From JACDAS01 sp046262415 (lineage in GTDB: Bacteria; Actinomycetota; Thermoleophilia; Gaiellales; Gaiellaceae), in NCBI GenBank assembly GCA_046262415.1, contig JBHEMU010000015.1, positions 1 to 6,800 on the forward strand: a stretch of 6,800 nucleotides of DNA, read 5' to 3'. Positions 6,070 to 6,800 of this stretch are shown one piece after another. The notes under the pieces were generated by a model. It worked only from the letters and a program-made list of their open reading frames with translations, did not search any database and was not told where the DNA came from. Position 1 is the stretch's first letter. Each line of letters opens with the position of its first letter. A program made the position numbers and the translations under genes.

Positions 6070-6324
6070 GTGGCGGTGAACCCGGAGCAACTGCTCGCGC
6101 TGCTTGGCTGGATTCCGCAGGAGGAGTGGCAGCGACGTTCCGTCAGCGATCTCGTCCGCGTTCTCTCCGCCCGCGCCGATGCGGTCGAGACGCGGCGGTG
6201 GTTTCGGCAGCCGCGCACCTCGCTGGGGCGCAGAACGCCGCTCGAGGCGCTGAGGCTGGCGAAGGGTCCCGACGATCCGCTGCTCGACGAGCTGCAGCGG
6301 CTCGCCCTCCAACAGGGGGTGTAG
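6070..6324 (+). CDS. DUF2384-like (Xre/MbcA/ParS toxin-binding) antitoxin domain protein, no visible partner
   Basis: An 84-residue protein from the GTG at 6070 (a second in-frame GTG at 6076 is equally possible). The frame is open upstream, but that part runs through the terminator hairpin and is not protein-like. The N-terminal half (NPEQLLALLGWIPQEEW) and the middle (SVSDLVRVLSARADAVE) look helical. The C-terminal half, WFRQPRTSLGRRTPLEALRL followed by DPLLDELQRLALQ, matches the W-x(n)-P-x-x-x-L-G-R-T-P-L-E-A-L signature of the DUF2384 toxin-binding domain. In MbcA/Xre antitoxins this domain holds a RES-family toxin (NAD-degrading) inactive. No RES protein, with its conserved Arg and Glu and its G-R-W/F-N motif, appears on either side. 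The gene is therefore an orphan, a remnant, or a regulator. No ribosome site precedes the start; leaderless translation is possible. Confidence 0.6.
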   Translation: MAVNPEQLLALLGWIPQEEWQRRSVSDLVRVLSARADAVETRRWFRQPRTSLGRRTPLEALRLAKGPDDPLLDELQRLALQQGV

Positions 6325-6344
6325 GCCGGGCGGCTCCTCAGCAG

Positions 6345-6580
6345 GTGTCGGGAAGCGTGCTCGCGGACGGTGAGCGTTTTTTACGCTGCGGTCGCAGCTC
6401 GCCGACTTCGACCCGGTGCGTTCGGGATCTCGGCTGTCTACGAGGGCTGCCGAGGGCGTACAGGTTCAGGCGCGACCGGTCACACGAGCGACGCTGCTGA
6501 TCGCTCGAGAGACCTGCAGGGTCGTCCTCAACCACCCGAGCAGCCTCCGCCGGCGCGACCGCATTCGTGCGAACTGGTAG
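6345..6580 (+). pseudogene. Possible frameshifted gene remnant after the DUF2384 gene
   Basis: From the GTG at 6345 one frame reads VSGSVLADGERF, then reaches a run of six T at 6377-6382. The protein-like reading continues in the -1 frame: LADFDPVRSGSRLSTRAAEG, later RATLLIARETCRVVLNHP, and then a basic tail ending IRANW before TAG at 6578-6580. Joined across the T-run it would be about 79 residues. In the second part third-position G/C (about 74% by hand count) is higher than in the other two plus frames, but only moderately. No family is recognised. It could be a decayed gene, a sequencing error in the T-run, a frameshifting gene, or chance. Confidence 0.25.
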
Positions 6581-6684
6581 TCACTCACACGGCCGTGGTC
6601 AAACGGTGGTCAAAGAGCCACGAACACACGGAGGTACTGGTGGGGAAGCGAACGCGCCTAAAAGGGAGCTCCTAACGGATCCGT
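6581..6684. other. Intergenic stretch with a duplicated GTGGTCAAA
   Basis: No credible coding frame is seen between the possible remnant and the insertion sequence, and base use is less GC-rich than elsewhere. It contains GTGGTCAAA at 6595-6603 and again at 6606-6614 (11-base period), and the palindrome GGAGCTCC at 6665-6672. No tRNA-like fold and no terminator are evident. Confidence 0.5.
6595..6614 (+). repeat. Spaced direct repeat GTGGTCAAA x2
   Basis: The nine bases GTGGTCAAA occur at 6595-6603 and 6606-6614 with a 2-base spacer, giving an 11-base period close to one helical turn. This is compatible with a protein-binding site or a small duplication. Confidence 0.6.
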
Positions 6685-6800
6685 GGGTCTTTATGCACGG
6701 CCGGGGAGTGAGGGTCGGAGACCGCCGACGGTGAGCATCGCGAGCGCGATCAGCGCGTCGGCGGAGTGGAGGCCATAGGCGCGGCGGCAGATCAGCCGGA
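6685..6800 (-). mobile_element. ISL3-family insertion sequence, 3' end only
   Basis: The window enters an IS at about 6685 and does not reach its other end. The inner side codes for the C-terminus of an ISL3-type transposase. The outer edge GGGTCTTTATGCACGG (6685-6700) resembles the terminal inverted repeats of this group, which start with GG(G/C)TCTT. The transposase stop codon (6691-6693) lies inside this repeat, as in compact IS elements. The matching repeat and any 8-bp target duplication lie beyond the window. Confidence 0.7.
6691..6800 (-). CDS. ISL3-family transposase, C-terminal part
   Basis: The minus strand reads 35 complete codons from the window edge to TAA at 6691-6693: RLICRRAYGLHSADALIAL, then AMLTVGGLRPSLPGRA. 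This matches the conserved C-terminal signature of ISL3 transposases (R-L-I-x-R-R-A/S-Y/F-G-F/L-H-S-x-x-A-L-I-A-L-A-M-L, ending in P-x-L-P-G-R), recognised from memory. The enzyme is a DDE transposase that cuts and joins the element's ends; the DDE residues lie outside the window. Codon third positions are strongly G/C and no stop or shift interrupts the visible part, so it may be intact upstream. The IS lies next to the orphan antitoxin-like gene and a possible remnant, so its arrival may have disturbed that locus (inference). Confidence 0.85.
   Translation of the reverse strand, partial: RLICRRAYGLHSADALIALAMLTVGGLRPSLPGRA

Noticed and set aside
5052..6500. Plus-strand open frame of 482 codons
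   Set aside because: Crosses a gene junction, the terminator hairpin and the antitoxin-like gene in the wrong frame, with Arg/Ser-rich composition.
6338..6535. Minus-strand frame of 65 codons
   Set aside because: Arg/Ser-rich composition, no recognisable motif and no ribosome site.
1..6800. tRNA, rRNA, CRISPR array or riboswitch
   Set aside because: No CCA-end/T-arm pattern, no regularly spaced repeats and no known aptamer core were seen on either strand.

Overview
This is GC-rich bacterial DNA with strong G/C preference at third codon positions and frequent GTG starts. Several exported proteins carry WD40-like (PD40), Asp-box and calcium-binding GGxGxD repeats. Together these suggest a soil actinobacterium, most likely of the Thermoleophilia (Gaiellales/Solirubrobacterales) type. 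The lineage is inferred from gene style; no rRNA or marker gene is present.

Left part (1-957, mostly minus strand): a PIN-like ribonuclease-fold protein (98-691) appears to lack the C-terminal part of its family. It lies 44 bases downstream of what looks like the C-terminal tail of another minus-strand gene (736-855). This looks like the remains of a two-gene cassette cut at both ends.

Centre (958-5967, plus strand): a run of exported or extracytoplasmic proteins. It comprises a secreted beta-propeller (958-2274), a coupled small cysteine-containing secreted protein (2276-2986), a secreted PD40 propeller ending in RTX-type calcium-binding repeats (3207-4388), a secreted Asp-box/BNR-repeat propeller overlapping it by 16 bases (4373-5824), and a 48-residue small protein (5821-5967) with a GTGA stop/start overlap and a clear Shine-Dalgarno sequence. 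The run ends in a perfect 11-bp hairpin with a GCAA tetraloop (5975-6000). Three of the proteins are predicted propellers, so a cell-surface or extracellular binding/sensing role is the best general inference; no catalytic site is visible. Between the second and third genes there is a possible minus-strand gene remnant (2983-3213).

Right part (6001-6800): a short protein resembling the Xre/MbcA/ParS (DUF2384) toxin-binding antitoxin domain has no recognisable toxin partner. It is followed by about 360 bases without an intact gene. That stretch holds a possible frameshifted remnant with a T TTT TTA run at the frame change, and a duplicated GTGGTCAAA. The window then enters the 3' end of an ISL3-family insertion sequence on the minus strand (about 6685-6800). 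The flanks thus look like accessory DNA with decayed genes around an otherwise intact secreted-protein operon.
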